This document shows, piece by piece, positions 50,575 to 64,000 of a stretch of DNA of 64,000 bases (position 1 is the first letter of the stretch; every line of letters starts with the position of its first letter). The position numbers were made by a program, and so were the translations under genes. Where the stretch lies: NCBI GenBank assembly GCA_012729455.1, contig JAAYDC010000006.1, positions 153,782 through 217,781 of the forward strand. The letters run 5' to 3'. Source of the DNA: Chloroflexota bacterium (GTDB taxonomy: Bacteria > Chloroflexota > Anaerolineae > UBA1429). Below the pieces are notes generated by a model, which saw only the letters and a program-made list of their open reading frames with translations, searched no databases and was not told the origin of the DNA.

Positions 50575-51729
50575 TTAGCCGCCCAACTCGACGCAGCGGC
50601 GGCGATAGTATAGGTAATCGTCATAGGGAACTTCGGCCGGGACACCGTGATCGCAGGTGGGAATATAACCGCCGCGCTCTCGCATGGGCGGGATGGTATA
50701 TTCAAGAAACTGGTCGATCGCCGCGCGCCCTTGCGCCAGCACGCGCTTGTCGATGCCGCCAAACATCACCAGGTCGGGATACTGCCGGCTCAGCGCGACG
50801 ACATCACAGCCGGCGGCGACCTCAAAGGGGCTCATCACATCCATGCCCATCTCGCGATAGATCGGGATCACCGCTGGCGCATAGCCGTCGGTATCCAGAT
50901 GGAAATAGAGGTGGCGCTGCTTGTCGATCTGGCGTGCTTTGATGTTGGTGAGCAGCTGCTGGTAGTAGGGCATCAGAAAGGTGCGGATCATCTCGTTCGA
51001 AATCAGCGATCCGCTGTTATAGCAGATATCCTCACCAAAATAGACTTCATCGAGCGTCACATGCTGCTGATGGCGCGCGGTAATAGTATCGGCCAACTCC
51101 AGCCAGGCCTGCATGCAGGCGTGGATAACCTCGGGCATGTCGTAAAAGGCATATAACAGGTCTCCGGGGCCGATCAGGCTGCGCAGGTACATGTATCCGC
51201 CGATGATATTCTGGCCGATCATCAGGCCCTGTGCGGCGGCCTGGCGCGCCTGCTGCATACGGGTGTCGAGATCGGCATAACGCTCGGGCGAGGATGGGTT
51301 CATACGCGGCTGGATGAGCTCCTGAAAGGTGGCCATATCCTTGACGGGGTGGTCGACATATTCGGGCATAAAGCCATCGCGGCGACCTTTGAAAAAGAGC
51401 ACATGGCGGCCGGCGAAATCCTGCACCAGCTCATAGTCGCCACGGTCTTCCAGCACCCTGGTCTCAAACACTGGGCTGAGGGCTGCCTCACACCAACCGC
51501 ACTGCCCCAGATAGTGGTCACCGAACGGGTCGTAATCAAAGAGCTCGCTATAGGGCACGTCTTGAGGCATGCCCTGCTCGCACCAGGCATCCAGGCTATA
51601 GTAGCCAAACTCGCGCTTAAAGAGCGGCAAGCTCGGGGTGAGCGCATAAGTTGCGCGCAGCTTGCGGGCCGCAGGGGTCATCTGTTCGGGCGGGACCATT
51701 GCGTGAATTCCATCGGCGTTCGCTTGCAT
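50575..51729 (-). CDS. URO-D superfamily protein lacking the zinc Cys
   Basis: 384 residues from ATG 51729 (GAGGG seven bases upstream); ATG 51747 would overlap the previous gene. The TIM barrel resembles uroporphyrinogen decarboxylase and corrinoid methyltransferases (GQNIIGGYMYLRSLIGPGDL, GGIDKRVLAQGRAAIDQFLE). At the zinc site it reads F-H277-L-D279-T rather than H-x-C, although a late Cys remains (GYIPTCDHGVP, C359). It is therefore a diverged relative of the 32113 protein and probably catalyses something else. It sits among beta-galactosidase and FAD oxidoreductase genes, so a sugar-derived substrate is likely. Confidence 0.72.
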   Translation of the reverse strand: MQANADGIHAMVPPEQMTPAARKLRATYALTPSLPLFKREFGYYSLDAWCEQGMPQDVPYSELFDYDPFGDHYLGQCGWCEAALSPVFETRVLEDRGDYELVQDFAGRHVLFFKGRRDGFMPEYVDHPVKDMATFQELIQPRMNPSSPERYADLDTRMQQARQAAAQGLMIGQNIIGGYMYLRSLIGPGDLLYAFYDMPEVIHACMQAWLELADTITARHQQHVTLDEVYFGEDICYNSGSLISNEMIRTFLMPYYQQLLTNIKARQIDKQRHLYFHLDTDGYAPAVIPIYREMGMDVMSPFEVAAGCDVVALSRQYPDLVMFGGIDKRVLAQGRAAIDQFLEYTIPPMRERGGYIPTCDHGVPAEVPYDDYLYYRRRCVELGG

Positions 51730-51733
51730 CGTT

Positions 51734-56281
<4,548 letters not shown>

Positions 56282-56310
56282 AGCGCCACGAACTCCAAGG
56301 AGGCAGATAG

Positions 56311-57612
56311 ATGGTTAAAATCGCTTTTTTAGGTGCGGGCAGCACCGTCTTTGCCAAAGCTGTACTGGGTGATAGCCTGCACGTGCCCCTCTTGCAGGAT
56401 GCCCACATCTCGTTGATCGACCTCGACCCGCAGCGCCTGGCCGATTCGCAGGCCATGATGCAAAACATCAACCGCACCTTGGGGACCAGCGCTACAATCG
56501 AAGCCTACACCGCCGATCAGGCCAAAAAAGCCTTGGCTGGGGCGGATTTTGTGGTCAATGCCATCCAGGTGGGCGGTTATGAGCCCAGCACGGTGATCGA
56601 TTTCGAGATCCCAAAACGCTTCGGGCTGCGCCAGACCATCGGCGATACGCTGGGGATCGGCGGCATCTTTCGCGCCTTGCGCACGATCCCGGTGATGCTC
56701 GACTATTGCCGCATCATCGAGCGCGTCGCTCCCAAGGCATTGTTGCTCAACTATTCGAACCCGATGGGCATGCTGACGGGCGCGATCCTGAAGGCCACCG
56801 ACGTCAAGACGGTGGGGTTGTGCCACAGCGTGCAGGGCTGCGCCACGCACCTGTGCCACATGCTCGACCTGCCGACCGACGACCTGCAGTGGCAGATCGC
56901 CGGGATCAACCACCAGGGATGGCTGCTCTCGATCTCGCGCCACGGACAAGACCTGTATCCCGAGATCAAGCGGCGCGCCGAGCTGCCCGAGTACAAACCC
57001 AAGGACGCCGTACGCTTTGAGCTGATGAAGTGGTTTGGCCATTATGTCACGGAGTCGAGCGAGCACAGCTCCGAGTATGTGCCGTGGTTTATCAAATCCA
57101 GGGCACCTGAGCTGATCGAGCGCTTTTTGATCCCGCTGGATGAATATCCGCGCCGCTGCATCGCCCAGATCGAGGGCTGGAAGCACATGCGCGAGGAGCT
57201 GGTGACGGACAAACCGCTCGAACACAAGCGCACCGGCGAGTATGCCTCACACATTATGGAGGCAGTTATCACCGGCAAGCCGATGACCTTTGGCGGAAAC
57301 GTGCTCAATACCGGGCTGATCACCAACCTGCCGCAGGGCTGCTGTGTTGAGGTGATGTGCGTCGCCGACCGCAACGGCATCACGCCTACCTATGTGGGCG
57401 ACCTGCCGCTACAATGCGCCGCGCTCACACGCACCAATGTCAACGTCCAGGAACTGACCATTGCGGCAGCGCTGACGCGCAAAAAGCACTATATCTACCA
57501 GGCAGCCCTGCTGGATCCGCACACCGCCGCCGAGCTCACTATCGACGAGACCATCGCCATGTGCGACGAGTTGATCGCCGCGCATGGTGACTATCTGCCT
57601 GCTTACGACTGA
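56311..57612 (+). CDS. melA: alpha-galactosidase/6-phospho-glycosidase family GH4
   Basis: A 433-residue NAD+- and Mn2+-dependent glycosidase. The Rossmann start is VKIAFLGAGSTVFAKAVLGD. ADFVVNAIQVGGYEPSTVID and NYSNPMGMLTGAI are family motifs. The metal site C171-H-S-V-Q-G of the alpha-galactosidase branch is present, with GINHQGWLLSI nearby. GH4 enzymes oxidise the substrate transiently at C3. The CHSVQG sequence points to alpha-galactosidase (MelA) or alpha-glucuronidase rather than phospho-glucosidases, which carry CN. It starts after GGAGG and is divergent from the lacZ operon across a symmetric regulatory region. Confidence 0.88.
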   Translation: MVKIAFLGAGSTVFAKAVLGDSLHVPLLQDAHISLIDLDPQRLADSQAMMQNINRTLGTSATIEAYTADQAKKALAGADFVVNAIQVGGYEPSTVIDFEIPKRFGLRQTIGDTLGIGGIFRALRTIPVMLDYCRIIERVAPKALLLNYSNPMGMLTGAILKATDVKTVGLCHSVQGCATHLCHMLDLPTDDLQWQIAGINHQGWLLSISRHGQDLYPEIKRRAELPEYKPKDAVRFELMKWFGHYVTESSEHSSEYVPWFIKSRAPELIERFLIPLDEYPRRCIAQIEGWKHMREELVTDKPLEHKRTGEYASHIMEAVITGKPMTFGGNVLNTGLITNLPQGCCVEVMCVADRNGITPTYVGDLPLQCAALTRTNVNVQELTIAAALTRKKHYIYQAALLDPHTAAELTIDETIAMCDELIAAHGDYLPAYD

Positions 57613-57630
57613 ACGTCGCACAAGAAAAAT

Positions 57631-57658
57631 AAAGACTCCCCCGTTTGGGGGAGTCTTT
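57631..57658. terminator. bidirectional intrinsic terminator
   Basis: A perfect stem AAAGACTCCCCC / GGGGGAGTCTTT with a GTTT loop and A/T runs on both sides, between convergent melA and the 57672 gene. Confidence 0.9.
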
Positions 57659-57671
57659 TATTCAGGCGGGT

Positions 57672-58661
57672 CTACTTGCTGAAAGCGGCGTCAAAGGCCA
57701 GGTTCGAGGCGCCGAAATCGCTGCGGCGCACAAACTCGGCCGCGTCGCGCGCGCCATATTCGCGGTCCATGCCCGAATCCTCCCACTCGACTGAGAGCGG
57801 CCCCGTGTAGCCGATGCGGTTGAGCTGGCGGATGATGGACTCGAAATCGACATCGCCGTGGCCCGGTGAGCGGAAATCCCAGCCGCGATGCGCCTCGCCA
57901 AAGTTGAGGTGCGAAGCCAGGATGCCAGAATAGCCATCCAACGTCACCGCCGCATCCTTTACGTGCACGTGGTAGATGCGGTCGGAGAACTCTTCCAGGA
58001 AGCGCACCGGGTCGACCCCCTGCCACACCAGGTGGCTCGGGTCAAAGTTAAAGCCAAACTCGGGGCGGTTGTCGAGGGCATCCAGGGCGCGCTTGGCGGT
58101 GATGATATCAAAGGCGATCTCGGTGGGGTGCACTTCGAGGGCAAAGCGCACGCCCTGCTTCTTGAACTCGTCCAGGATCGGGTTCCACTTGTCGGCAAAG
58201 AACTGGTAGCCCTGATCGATCACCTTGAAATCGTAGGGCGGGAAGGCATACAGCAAGTGCCAGATCGAGGAACCGGTAAAGCCGTTGACGACCTCCACGC
58301 CCATGTTTTTGGCGGCTTTGGCGGTCTTTTTCACAAACTCGATCGCCCAGGCGCGCTTTTCTTCGGGTTTGCCGGCCAGCTCGGGCGGCGCAAAGCCGTC
58401 GGTGCGAAAGTCGTTCATATCGCACACCATCTGGCCAACCAGGTGCGTGCTGATCGACCAAACCCCCAGTCCGTTCTTTTCGAGCAGAGCGCGGCGGCCT
58501 TGAGCGTATTCGACGCTCTTGGCGGCCTGTTCGACATCAAAATGGTCGCCCCAGCAGGCCAGCTCGAGGCCATCGTAGCCGAAATCCTTGGCTTTGGGCG
58601 CCAGTTCGGTCAGCAGCAGGTCGGCCCACTGTCCGGTGAAGAGAGTAACTGGTCTGGACAT
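57672..58661 (-). CDS. sugar phosphate isomerase/epimerase-like TIM barrel (AP endonuclease 2 fold)
   Basis: A 329-residue protein of the xylose-isomerase-like family. The barrel markers are [36 protein letters not shown] (metal Glu and His), [20 protein letters not shown] (Asp-x-x-His), [13 protein letters not shown] and [11 protein letters not shown] with the late Glu. Members isomerise or epimerise ketoses and inositol derivatives, and some bind sugars only as partners of Gfo/Idh oxidoreductases. It follows the Gfo/Idh gene by 13 bases in one operon, a pairing typical of inositol and keto-sugar pathways. Specificity is unknown. Confidence 0.85.
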   Translation of the reverse strand: MSRPVTLFTGQWADLLLTELAPKAKDFGYDGLELACWGDHFDVEQAAKSVEYAQGRRALLEKNGLGVWSISTHLVGQMVCDMNDFRTDGFAPPELAGKPEEKRAWAIEFVKKTAKAAKNMGVEVVNGFTGSSIWHLLYAFPPYDFKVIDQGYQFFADKWNPILDEFKKQGVRFALEVHPTEIAFDIITAKRALDALDNRPEFGFNFDPSHLVWQGVDPVRFLEEFSDRIYHVHVKDAAVTLDGYSGILASHLNFGEAHRGWDFRSPGHGDVDFESIIRQLNRIGYTGPLSVEWEDSGMDREYGARDAAEFVRRSDFGASNLAFDAAFSK

Positions 58662-58674
58662 AATCTACTCCTTA

Positions 58675-59865
58675 TTACTTGAACTTGGCCGGGTACCACT
58701 TAACATCCGAAGCGCTGCTCTCGACCGCCTTGTTGATAAAGAATACCCCGCGGGCTCCATCTTCGACGGTCGGGAAGTCGAGCATAACCTCGGTCGGCTC
58801 GGTATTCAGCAGCTTGCAGCGGATCGTATCGCAAAAGTTGCGATAGATGTTGCCAAAGGCCTCGATGAACCCCTCGGGATGGCCGGAGGGGATGCGAACG
58901 TTGGCGTTGGCGATGTCATAGTTGTAGGGGTTGTTGCGGCGATAAATCTGCTCGGGAGCACTGTTGGAAAGGATGTGGAGATAGTTCGGGTCTTCCTGCG
59001 TCCACTCGAGCCCGCCCTTGGTACCCCACACGCGCAGTTTCAGGCTGTTTTCCTGGCCGGGACAGATCTGCGAGGCGGTCAGCACGCCCTTGGCGCCGCC
59101 CTTGAAGCGCAGCAACATACTGCCGTCGTCATCCAGCTGGCGGCCGGGTGCAAACGCCGTCAGGTCGGCGCACAGCGACTCTAGCTCCAGGCCTGTCACA
59201 TACGAGACCAGGTTTTCGCAGTGCGAGCCGATATCGCCGATGCAGCCCGAGATGCCAGAGCGCGCCGGGTCGGTGCGCCAGGCGGCCTGCTTGCTGCCGG
59301 TTTCCTCGATGCGATCGAGCAGCCAACCCTGCGGATATTCGACAATCACTTTTTGGATCTTGCCCAGCTCGCCGTTGGCGATCATGCAGCGCGCCTGCTT
59401 GACCATCGGGTAGCCGGTATAGTTATAGGTGACAGCAAAGACTACATTTTTGGCCTTGACGGCCTTGACCAGATCGTTGGCCTGTTCGATGGTGTGCACC
59501 ATGGGCTTGTCGCAGGCGACATTAAAGCCAGCCTGAACAAACGCCATCGCCGCGGGATAATGCACGTGGTTGGGGGTAACGATCGAGACGAAATCGACGC
59601 GCTCGCCTTCCGGCAGCTTTAATTCGCGCTTGATCATCTCTTCATAGTTAGCATAGACGCGGTTTTCGTCGAGCAGGAGGTCGCGCCCCGAAGCCTTGCT
59701 CTTTTCGGGCGTCGATGAGAATGCACCCGCCACCAGCTCGACATTGCCTTCCAGCATGGCAGCGCGTCGATGCACCGAGCCGATAAAGGCATCACGCCCG
59801 CCGCCAACCATGCCCATCTTTAGCTTGCGCGCAAAGAACGCCTCTTCCTTTTTACCACTGACCAT
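58675..59865 (-). CDS. Gfo/Idh/MocA-family oxidoreductase
   Basis: 396 residues from ATG 59865 with AGGAGG upstream. The Rossmann start is [20 protein letters not shown], a variant often seen in this subgroup. The catalytic-site motif is [17 protein letters not shown] (D-K-P replaces E-K-P), followed by [20 protein letters not shown] and [13 protein letters not shown] in the substrate domain. It probably oxidises a sugar or inositol with NAD(P), then passes the product to the TIM-barrel isomerase encoded next. Transcribed from the promoter at 59904-59932. Confidence 0.86.
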   Translation of the reverse strand: MVSGKKEEAFFARKLKMGMVGGGRDAFIGSVHRRAAMLEGNVELVAGAFSSTPEKSKASGRDLLLDENRVYANYEEMIKRELKLPEGERVDFVSIVTPNHVHYPAAMAFVQAGFNVACDKPMVHTIEQANDLVKAVKAKNVVFAVTYNYTGYPMVKQARCMIANGELGKIQKVIVEYPQGWLLDRIEETGSKQAAWRTDPARSGISGCIGDIGSHCENLVSYVTGLELESLCADLTAFAPGRQLDDDGSMLLRFKGGAKGVLTASQICPGQENSLKLRVWGTKGGLEWTQEDPNYLHILSNSAPEQIYRRNNPYNYDIANANVRIPSGHPEGFIEAFGNIYRNFCDTIRCKLLNTEPTEVMLDFPTVEDGARGVFFINKAVESSASDVKWYPAKFK

Positions 59866-59903
59866 ACCAACCTCCTTGTTCGGTGTATACGTTGCTTTTT
59901 CCT

Positions 59904-59932
59904 ATTCTGGCGTGCCCAGACGCGTTTGTCAA
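59904..59932 (-). promoter_or_regulatory. promoter of the Gfo/Idh-isomerase operon
   Basis: On the minus strand, TTGACA (59932-59927), a 17-base spacer and CAGAAT (59909-59904). Confidence 0.5.
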
Positions 59933-59938
59933 ACGTTT
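59931..59938. promoter_or_regulatory. possible LacI-family-like operator palindrome
   Basis: AAACGTTT is a perfect palindrome centred on CG and overlaps the -35 box of the Gfo/Idh promoter, directly before the proA stop. At eight bases it could be chance. Confidence 0.25.
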
Positions 59939-61219
59939 TCAGGCGCGTACGTGATAGTCGCCCTCGACAATCCATTTATAGGTGGTCAGTTCGCGCAATC
60001 CCAGTGGCCCGCGCGCGTGCATGCGCTGCGTGCTGATAGCCACCTCAGCCCCCAGGCCGAGCTGCCCGCCATCGGTAAAGCGCGTCGAGGCGTTCACGTA
60101 GACCACCGCCGAATCGACCTCGGCAGTAAAGCACGCGGCGTTGGCATGATCGTTGGTGAGGATGCCGTCCGAATGCTGTGTCGAATATTGGGCGATGTGG
60201 GCGATGGCCTCATCCAACGAATCGACCACCCGCACCGAAAAGACCAGTGAGAGGAACTCGCGACCGAAATCATCCGCCGTAGCCGACGCCAGGAGCTCAT
60301 TATTGGCAGCCAACGCCTCCGGCACAAGCGTCATGGAGCGCTTATCTAGGAGCATACGAACGCCGGACTCTTTAAACATTGTTACCAGCCTGGGGATAAA
60401 GGCCTCGGCGATGGCGCTGTGCACCAGCACAGTATCAAGGGCGTTGCACACCGAGGGCGCCTGGGTCTTGGCGTTATGGATGACCTTCAGCGAGGCATTC
60501 AGGTCGGCGGCGGCATCGACGAACAGATGGCATACCCCGATCCCACCATAGACCACCGGCATGCGCGCAAACTTGCGCACCAGGTTCTGCAGCCCCTGTC
60601 CGCCGCGCGGGATCACCAGGTCGATGACATCGTCCATGCCAAGCAGCTCTTCGACCAGGGCGCGGTCAGGATCAGTGATCAGTTGCACGGCGTCGGCCGG
60701 CAAGCCGGCCGCCTCGCAGGCAGCGCGCACCAGCTCACCGAGTACCACGTTGGTGCGGAGCGTCTCCTTACCGCCGCGCAGGATCACGGCGTTGCCGGTC
60801 TTGAGCGTCAGACTGGAGATCTCGATCGTGACGTTCGGGCGCGATTCATAGATCGCGGCGATCACGCCGATCGGCACCCTGCGGCGGGAGACGCGCAGCC
60901 CATTGGGCAGCTGCGAGCCATCGATCAGTTCCCCCAAGGCATCCGGCAGGGCGGCCACATCTCGGCAGCCAGCCGCAATGGCAGCGATGCGTTTGGGCGT
61001 GAGGGTCAGGCGATCGAGCAGGGCAGCCGACAAGCCATCCTGCCGGCCCTGAGCGACATCTGCGGCGTTGGCCGTCAGCACCTCGCCAGAGGCTTCCAGA
61101 CGGCGGGCGATCTCGAGCAGTGCTGTATCGCGCTGCCGGCGGGAGGAAACAGCCAGCTGGCGGATAGCAGCCCGCGCGCGTTGGCCGAGCTCGGGCAGGT
61201 TGGTGGTTAAAGTCTTCAT
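59939..61219 (-). CDS. proA: gamma-glutamyl phosphate reductase
   Basis: A 426-residue cytosolic enzyme that reduces gamma-glutamyl phosphate with NADPH in proline biosynthesis. The catalytic Cys is C258 in APSVCNALDTVLVH. Other family segments are RVPIGVIAAIYESRPNVTIE, LKTGNAVILRGGKETLRTN and the late DGILTNDHANAACF. Length and motifs are normal. It is eight bases after proB and co-transcribed from the promoter at 62373-62402. It separates the sugar island from the MFS gene. Confidence 0.96.
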   Translation of the reverse strand: MKTLTTNLPELGQRARAAIRQLAVSSRRQRDTALLEIARRLEASGEVLTANAADVAQGRQDGLSAALLDRLTLTPKRIAAIAAGCRDVAALPDALGELIDGSQLPNGLRVSRRRVPIGVIAAIYESRPNVTIEISSLTLKTGNAVILRGGKETLRTNVVLGELVRAACEAAGLPADAVQLITDPDRALVEELLGMDDVIDLVIPRGGQGLQNLVRKFARMPVVYGGIGVCHLFVDAAADLNASLKVIHNAKTQAPSVCNALDTVLVHSAIAEAFIPRLVTMFKESGVRMLLDKRSMTLVPEALAANNELLASATADDFGREFLSLVFSVRVVDSLDEAIAHIAQYSTQHSDGILTNDHANAACFTAEVDSAVVYVNASTRFTDGGQLGLGAEVAISTQRMHARGPLGLRELTTYKWIVEGDYHVRA

Positions 61220-61227
61220 GTTGTCTC

Positions 61228-62331
61228 CTAAGAAAGGATCACCATCTTGTCGCGATGGATCACCTCGGGTCCGTAATCGTAACCCAACAGTTCGGCGATG
61301 CTGCCGGAGCGATGTCCGAGGATGCGGCAGATACCTGCCGAGCTGTAATTACTCAGACCTCTGGCGACCTCGCCGGATTCGGTGCGCACCCCGATAAAGG
61401 CACCGCGCTCAAAATCGCCCGTGACCTGGAGGATACCGGCCGGCAGCAGGCTGCGACCGCTCGAAACGATAGCGCGCTCGGCGCCGGCATCGATGGTGAC
61501 CATGCCAGCCACCACTTTTTGAGCCAGCAGCCAACGCTTGCGGCCTTCAGCCAGGGTGACCCGTGCCGGGAACCAGGTCGCCGGCTGCGTGCGATCCATC
61601 AGGCTGGTGAGGATACCCTCGCGCGCGCCATTGGCGATCACGACCTCGGTACCAGAGCGTGTGGCCATATCGGCGGCGGCAATTTTGGTATACATCCCGC
61701 CAGTGCCATATTCGCTGCGGCTATCGCCGGCCAACTCATAGATGCTGCGATCGATGTGCTCGACACGCTCGATCAGGCGCGCTTCGGGCCAGTGAAAGGG
61801 ATCAGCCGTATACAGCCCGTCGATATCCGAAAGCAGCACCAGCAGATCGGCCTCCACCAGGATGGCTACCATAGCCGAAAGCGAGTCGTTTTCGCCGACT
61901 TTGATCTCTTCGGTGGCAACCGCGTCGTTTTCGTTGACGATCGGCACAATGCGGCGCTCGAGCAGGCTATCAAAGGTATCGCGCACATTCAGATAACGGC
62001 TGCGGTCGTCGATATCCTGGCGGGTGAGGAGCACCTGGGCAGCCAGCATGCCGTAGAGGTCAAAGTATTCGTCCCACAGGTGCATCAGGCGCCCCTGCCC
62101 GATAGCGGCCAGCATTTGTTTGGTGGGGATGTGCTGGCCCTCACAGCTGGCGCCCAGGCGCTCGCGGCCGGCTTGCTGCGCTCCCGAGGTCACCAACACC
62201 ACGTCAGTGCCCTGCGTGCGCAAGGCTGCTATCTGGCGTACCAGATCGAGCATCCGCGGCGCACTGAGCTGGCCGGTTCCAGCCGTCAGCGTGCTCGTGC
62301 CCACTTTGATGACCATTTTATGCCACGACAT
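61228..62331 (-). CDS. proB: glutamate 5-kinase with C-terminal PUA domain
   Basis: A 367-residue enzyme that phosphorylates glutamate, the first step of proline synthesis. The amino-acid kinase domain (about 1-255) shows MVIKVGTSTLTAG, VLVTSGAQQAGRERLG, IVNENDAVATEEIKVGENDS and YGTGGMYTKIAAADMATRSG. The PUA domain (about 275-365) opens with AIVSSGRSLLPAGILQVTGD. The first-step enzyme is normally feedback-inhibited by proline. It is the first gene of the proB-proA operon. Confidence 0.96.
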   Translation of the reverse strand: MSWHKMVIKVGTSTLTAGTGQLSAPRMLDLVRQIAALRTQGTDVVLVTSGAQQAGRERLGASCEGQHIPTKQMLAAIGQGRLMHLWDEYFDLYGMLAAQVLLTRQDIDDRSRYLNVRDTFDSLLERRIVPIVNENDAVATEEIKVGENDSLSAMVAILVEADLLVLLSDIDGLYTADPFHWPEARLIERVEHIDRSIYELAGDSRSEYGTGGMYTKIAAADMATRSGTEVVIANGAREGILTSLMDRTQPATWFPARVTLAEGRKRWLLAQKVVAGMVTIDAGAERAIVSSGRSLLPAGILQVTGDFERGAFIGVRTESGEVARGLSNYSSAGICRILGHRSGSIAELLGYDYGPEVIHRDKMVILS

Positions 62332-62372
62332 GCGGGTTCGCTCCCTCTGTTGCGGTATTTGGGAACGCTCCC

Positions 62373-62402
62373 ATTATACCACGCCCAAGAGTGTCGTTCC
62401 AA
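62373..62402 (-). promoter_or_regulatory. promoter of proBA
   Basis: On the minus strand, TTGGAA (62402-62397), an 18-base spacer and consensus TATAAT (62378-62373), about 40 bases before ATG 62331. Confidence 0.65.
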
Positions 62403-62417
62403 GCACCTGCAAGGTTA

Positions 62418-62447
62418 TTGAGCACACTTGCCAGAATGTGCTATACT
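62418..62447 (+). promoter_or_regulatory. promoter of the MFS transporter gene
   Basis: TTGAGC (62418-62423), an 18-base spacer and TATACT (62442-62447). The -10 box lies between arms of an inverted repeat, TTGCCA (62428) and TGGCA (62448), a possible operator. Confidence 0.55.
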
Positions 62448-62475
62448 TGGCAGCGATGTCAGCCAAAGGAAAGCC

Positions 62476-63780
62476 ATGCTCAAGTTCAGCCTCCGGCGTT
62501 TGTTCGTCGATAGCACCAAACAGGAAGAAAAGGTTGAACGCAACGTCCTGTTGCTCTATCTTGAAATAGCTTTTGCGTCACTGTTAACTGTCGCAGCCTC
62601 TTTTAACAGCGCCTATATCCTGCGTTCGGGCGGTTCCAACACCCTCGTTGGTCTGCTCTCGTCGATCCCGGCCCTGATTGCCGCGGTGACTTATATTCCA
62701 TCCGCCAGCTTTCTCGAACGGCTCCAAAATGTGCGCCGCTACCTGCTGGGCAGCTTGTTTCTTGCGCGCATCGGCTACCTGTTGATCGCCCTGCTGCCGT
62801 TTTTCCTGCACAGGTTGATTCCCGAGATCACGGTTGCCATTCTGATCTCCATGACGGCGTTTTCGGCTTTTTTCGCGACTGCCTTTAGCCCGGTCTTTGG
62901 CCAAATTATCCCCGTACGCTCGCGCTCGACGGTCATTTCGTGGCGCGCGATTATCTCGAGCATCACGATCGCGCCGATGATGTTTCTGGCGGGACGCTGG
63001 CTGGTCTCGATCGAGTTCCCGCTAAACTACCAGCTTTTATATATATTTGGTATAACTGGCGGGATGATCAGCCTCTACCTGGTCTCGCGCATCAAGATAC
63101 CCAAATCGACCAAACCCGCGCCAGCGAGTGGTACCAAGCGCAATATCCTGCGCGAGTATAAAGAGCTCATCAGCAAAAATCCGATGTTTATGCGTATTAC
63201 AGTCAACACGCTGCTCCTCAGCCTTGGCGCGTGGATGACAGGTCCTCTCTATATTATCCTTTATGTCAAACAATTAGGGGCAAACGACGGCTGGTTGGGC
63301 TTGGCCAACACGGTATCGTATGTCGGCGTGATCATCGGCTACTGGCTATGGCGCCGGCTGATTCGCCGTTGGGGCGAAAAGCGCTCGCTGTTGATTGCCC
63401 TGCCGCTCGCGATCACCTTTCCCTTTATGGTCTCGCTGGTGCCCAACCTGACGTTTATCCTTTTTGCGGCGATGCTGGTGAATATCGTTAGCCCAGGGGT
63501 TGACCTGAGCCATAGCGTGATCTGGTACTCGCTGCTCCCGCCAGGCCAACAATACTCTGGCACTGCGTTGTATTCGAGCGTGATGAACGTGGGCGCGTTC
63601 GTCGCGCCGCTGATCGGTGTGGCAATCGCTGACAAGATCGGGGTGATCCCTACGTTGTTAATCGGCGGGACGCTGCGTGTGATCGGCGCGGCCGTCTTTT
63701 ATCTCTTCCCTGTCAGTCCGGCTGCCGTTACTGAGACGGCGCCGGCAAGTGAGGTTGCAGGTGATGGCAAAACGGACTGA
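62476..63780 (+). CDS. MFS transporter
   Basis: 434 residues from ATG 62476 (AAAGGAAAG upstream); the longer frame begins in the promoter. Twelve hydrophobic segments can be counted, for example LEIAFASLLTVAASFNSAYI, ILISMTAFSAFFATAFSPVF and LGLANTVSYVGVIIGYWLWR. The loop-2/3 basic motif is weak (FLERLQNVRRYLLG), and an equivalent RRLIRRWGEKRSLLIALPLA lies between helices 8 and 9. Substrate unknown; the family exports drugs or moves sugars. It overlaps a small gene by 17 bases and seems to head a plus-strand operon that leaves the window. Confidence 0.85.
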   Translation: MLKFSLRRLFVDSTKQEEKVERNVLLLYLEIAFASLLTVAASFNSAYILRSGGSNTLVGLLSSIPALIAAVTYIPSASFLERLQNVRRYLLGSLFLARIGYLLIALLPFFLHRLIPEITVAILISMTAFSAFFATAFSPVFGQIIPVRSRSTVISWRAIISSITIAPMMFLAGRWLVSIEFPLNYQLLYIFGITGGMISLYLVSRIKIPKSTKPAPASGTKRNILREYKELISKNPMFMRITVNTLLLSLGAWMTGPLYIILYVKQLGANDGWLGLANTVSYVGVIIGYWLWRRLIRRWGEKRSLLIALPLAITFPFMVSLVPNLTFILFAAMLVNIVSPGVDLSHSVIWYSLLPPGQQYSGTALYSSVMNVGAFVAPLIGVAIADKIGVIPTLLIGGTLRVIGAAVFYLFPVSPAAVTETAPASEVAGDGKTD

Positions 63781-63947
63781 TCAACGCGTCCTGGCGCTGG
63801 CACGCCACAACAGCCAGATCCGTGAGCGCATCGACGAGATCGAAACGAACATCCGCCAGGCAAGCCGCCGAAATCGGCGAGCATCCTGGCTATGGCGAGG
63901 CGTTCAAGCGCATCCGCCTGCAACATCTGAGACCAAGGAGAGCCTGA
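63764..63947 (+). CDS. small helical protein gene with an apparent one-base frameshift
   Basis: ATG 63764 lies 17 bases inside the MFS gene. The first 33 codons give a helical, charged sequence (RVLALARHNSQIRERIDEIE). Then the frame turns into an Arg-rich, unlikely stretch (ASRRNRRASWLWRG). If one A is removed from the AA at 63862-63863, the reading becomes AAEIGEHPGYGEAFKRIRLQ and ends at a TGA (63945) that overlaps the next ATG (TGATG). The result is a coherent protein of about 61 residues. This is either a sequencing error or a real disruption; no function is known. Confidence 0.45.
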
Positions 63948-64000
63948 TGAAGACAATCCGACTATTACCGCTCGTTGGCGCAGTTGTGGCAGCCCTCTGC
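63947..64000 (+). CDS. start of a secreted or lipid-anchored protein, cut by the window edge
   Basis: ATG 63947 has AAGGAG upstream. The 18 visible codons give M-K-T-I-R followed by LLPLVGAVVAALC, a signal peptide ending at a Cys that could be a lipobox residue. The ATG overlaps the TGA of the repaired upstream frame. Nothing more can be said. Confidence 0.45.
   Translation, partial: MKTIRLLPLVGAVVAALC

Overview
The window looks like a chromosomal segment of a GC-rich Chloroflexota bacterium, probably Anaerolineae-like. That is an inference from gene style and not a database result. The clues are secreted proteins with long Thr/Pro stalks (repeated T-P-x-P), large PMT/GT39-type membrane glycosyltransferases with C-terminal beta-rich domains, many orphan TIM-barrel sugar enzymes, and near-consensus sigma70 promoters (TTGACA-17-TATACT type) in nearly every divergent gap. 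I see no rRNA, tRNA, CRISPR array, insertion sequence or phage gene.

Layout. 1-8.3 kb is mostly housekeeping: a truncated GNAT acetyltransferase, a small nuclease-like protein with hpt, glycogen debranching enzyme, a cupin, a ROK sugar kinase, rho with a long leader, and a LysM/M23 peptidase. 8.3-13.6 kb (minus) holds a class A PBP and a HAD phosphatase-ABC-F pair. The pair's only visible promoter is separated from it by a six-codon ORF and an intrinsic terminator. This looks like ribosome-mediated attenuation and is my strongest candidate for an undescribed regulatory unit. 13.6-22.8 kb holds a GH106-like enzyme with an orphan barrel protein, a GT39 enzyme, a stalked surface protein, a RhaD-like aldolase and an ECF sigma/anti-sigma pair. 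22.9-30.8 kb holds a secreted Ig-like protein, pth, mfd, lon and queD.

30.9-38.5 kb and 46-60 kb form a sugar-catabolism island. It contains an acid-sugar dehydratase, two URO-D/corrinoid-methyltransferase-like proteins, two Gfo/Idh/MocA oxidoreductases, a TIM-barrel isomerase, an FAD oxidoreductase and several glycosidases (GH2, GH42, GH42-like, GH99-like, GH4). None of the glycosidases has a visible signal peptide and no ABC sugar importer is present, so the enzymes probably act on imported galactose/rhamnose-containing oligosaccharides. Between the two blocks lie PepF, an M55 D-aminopeptidase overlapping a CHAT-protease/AAA-ATPase/degenerate-nuclease fusion (a possible defence or cell-death module), and two convergent paralogous membrane glycosyltransferases. 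The window ends with proA/proB, an MFS transporter, a small gene with an apparent one-base frameshift, and the start of a secreted protein.

Several starts were moved inward from the longest open frame to the codon that carries a Shine-Dalgarno sequence. Coordinates include the stop codon. Residue numbers are counted by hand from the chosen start.
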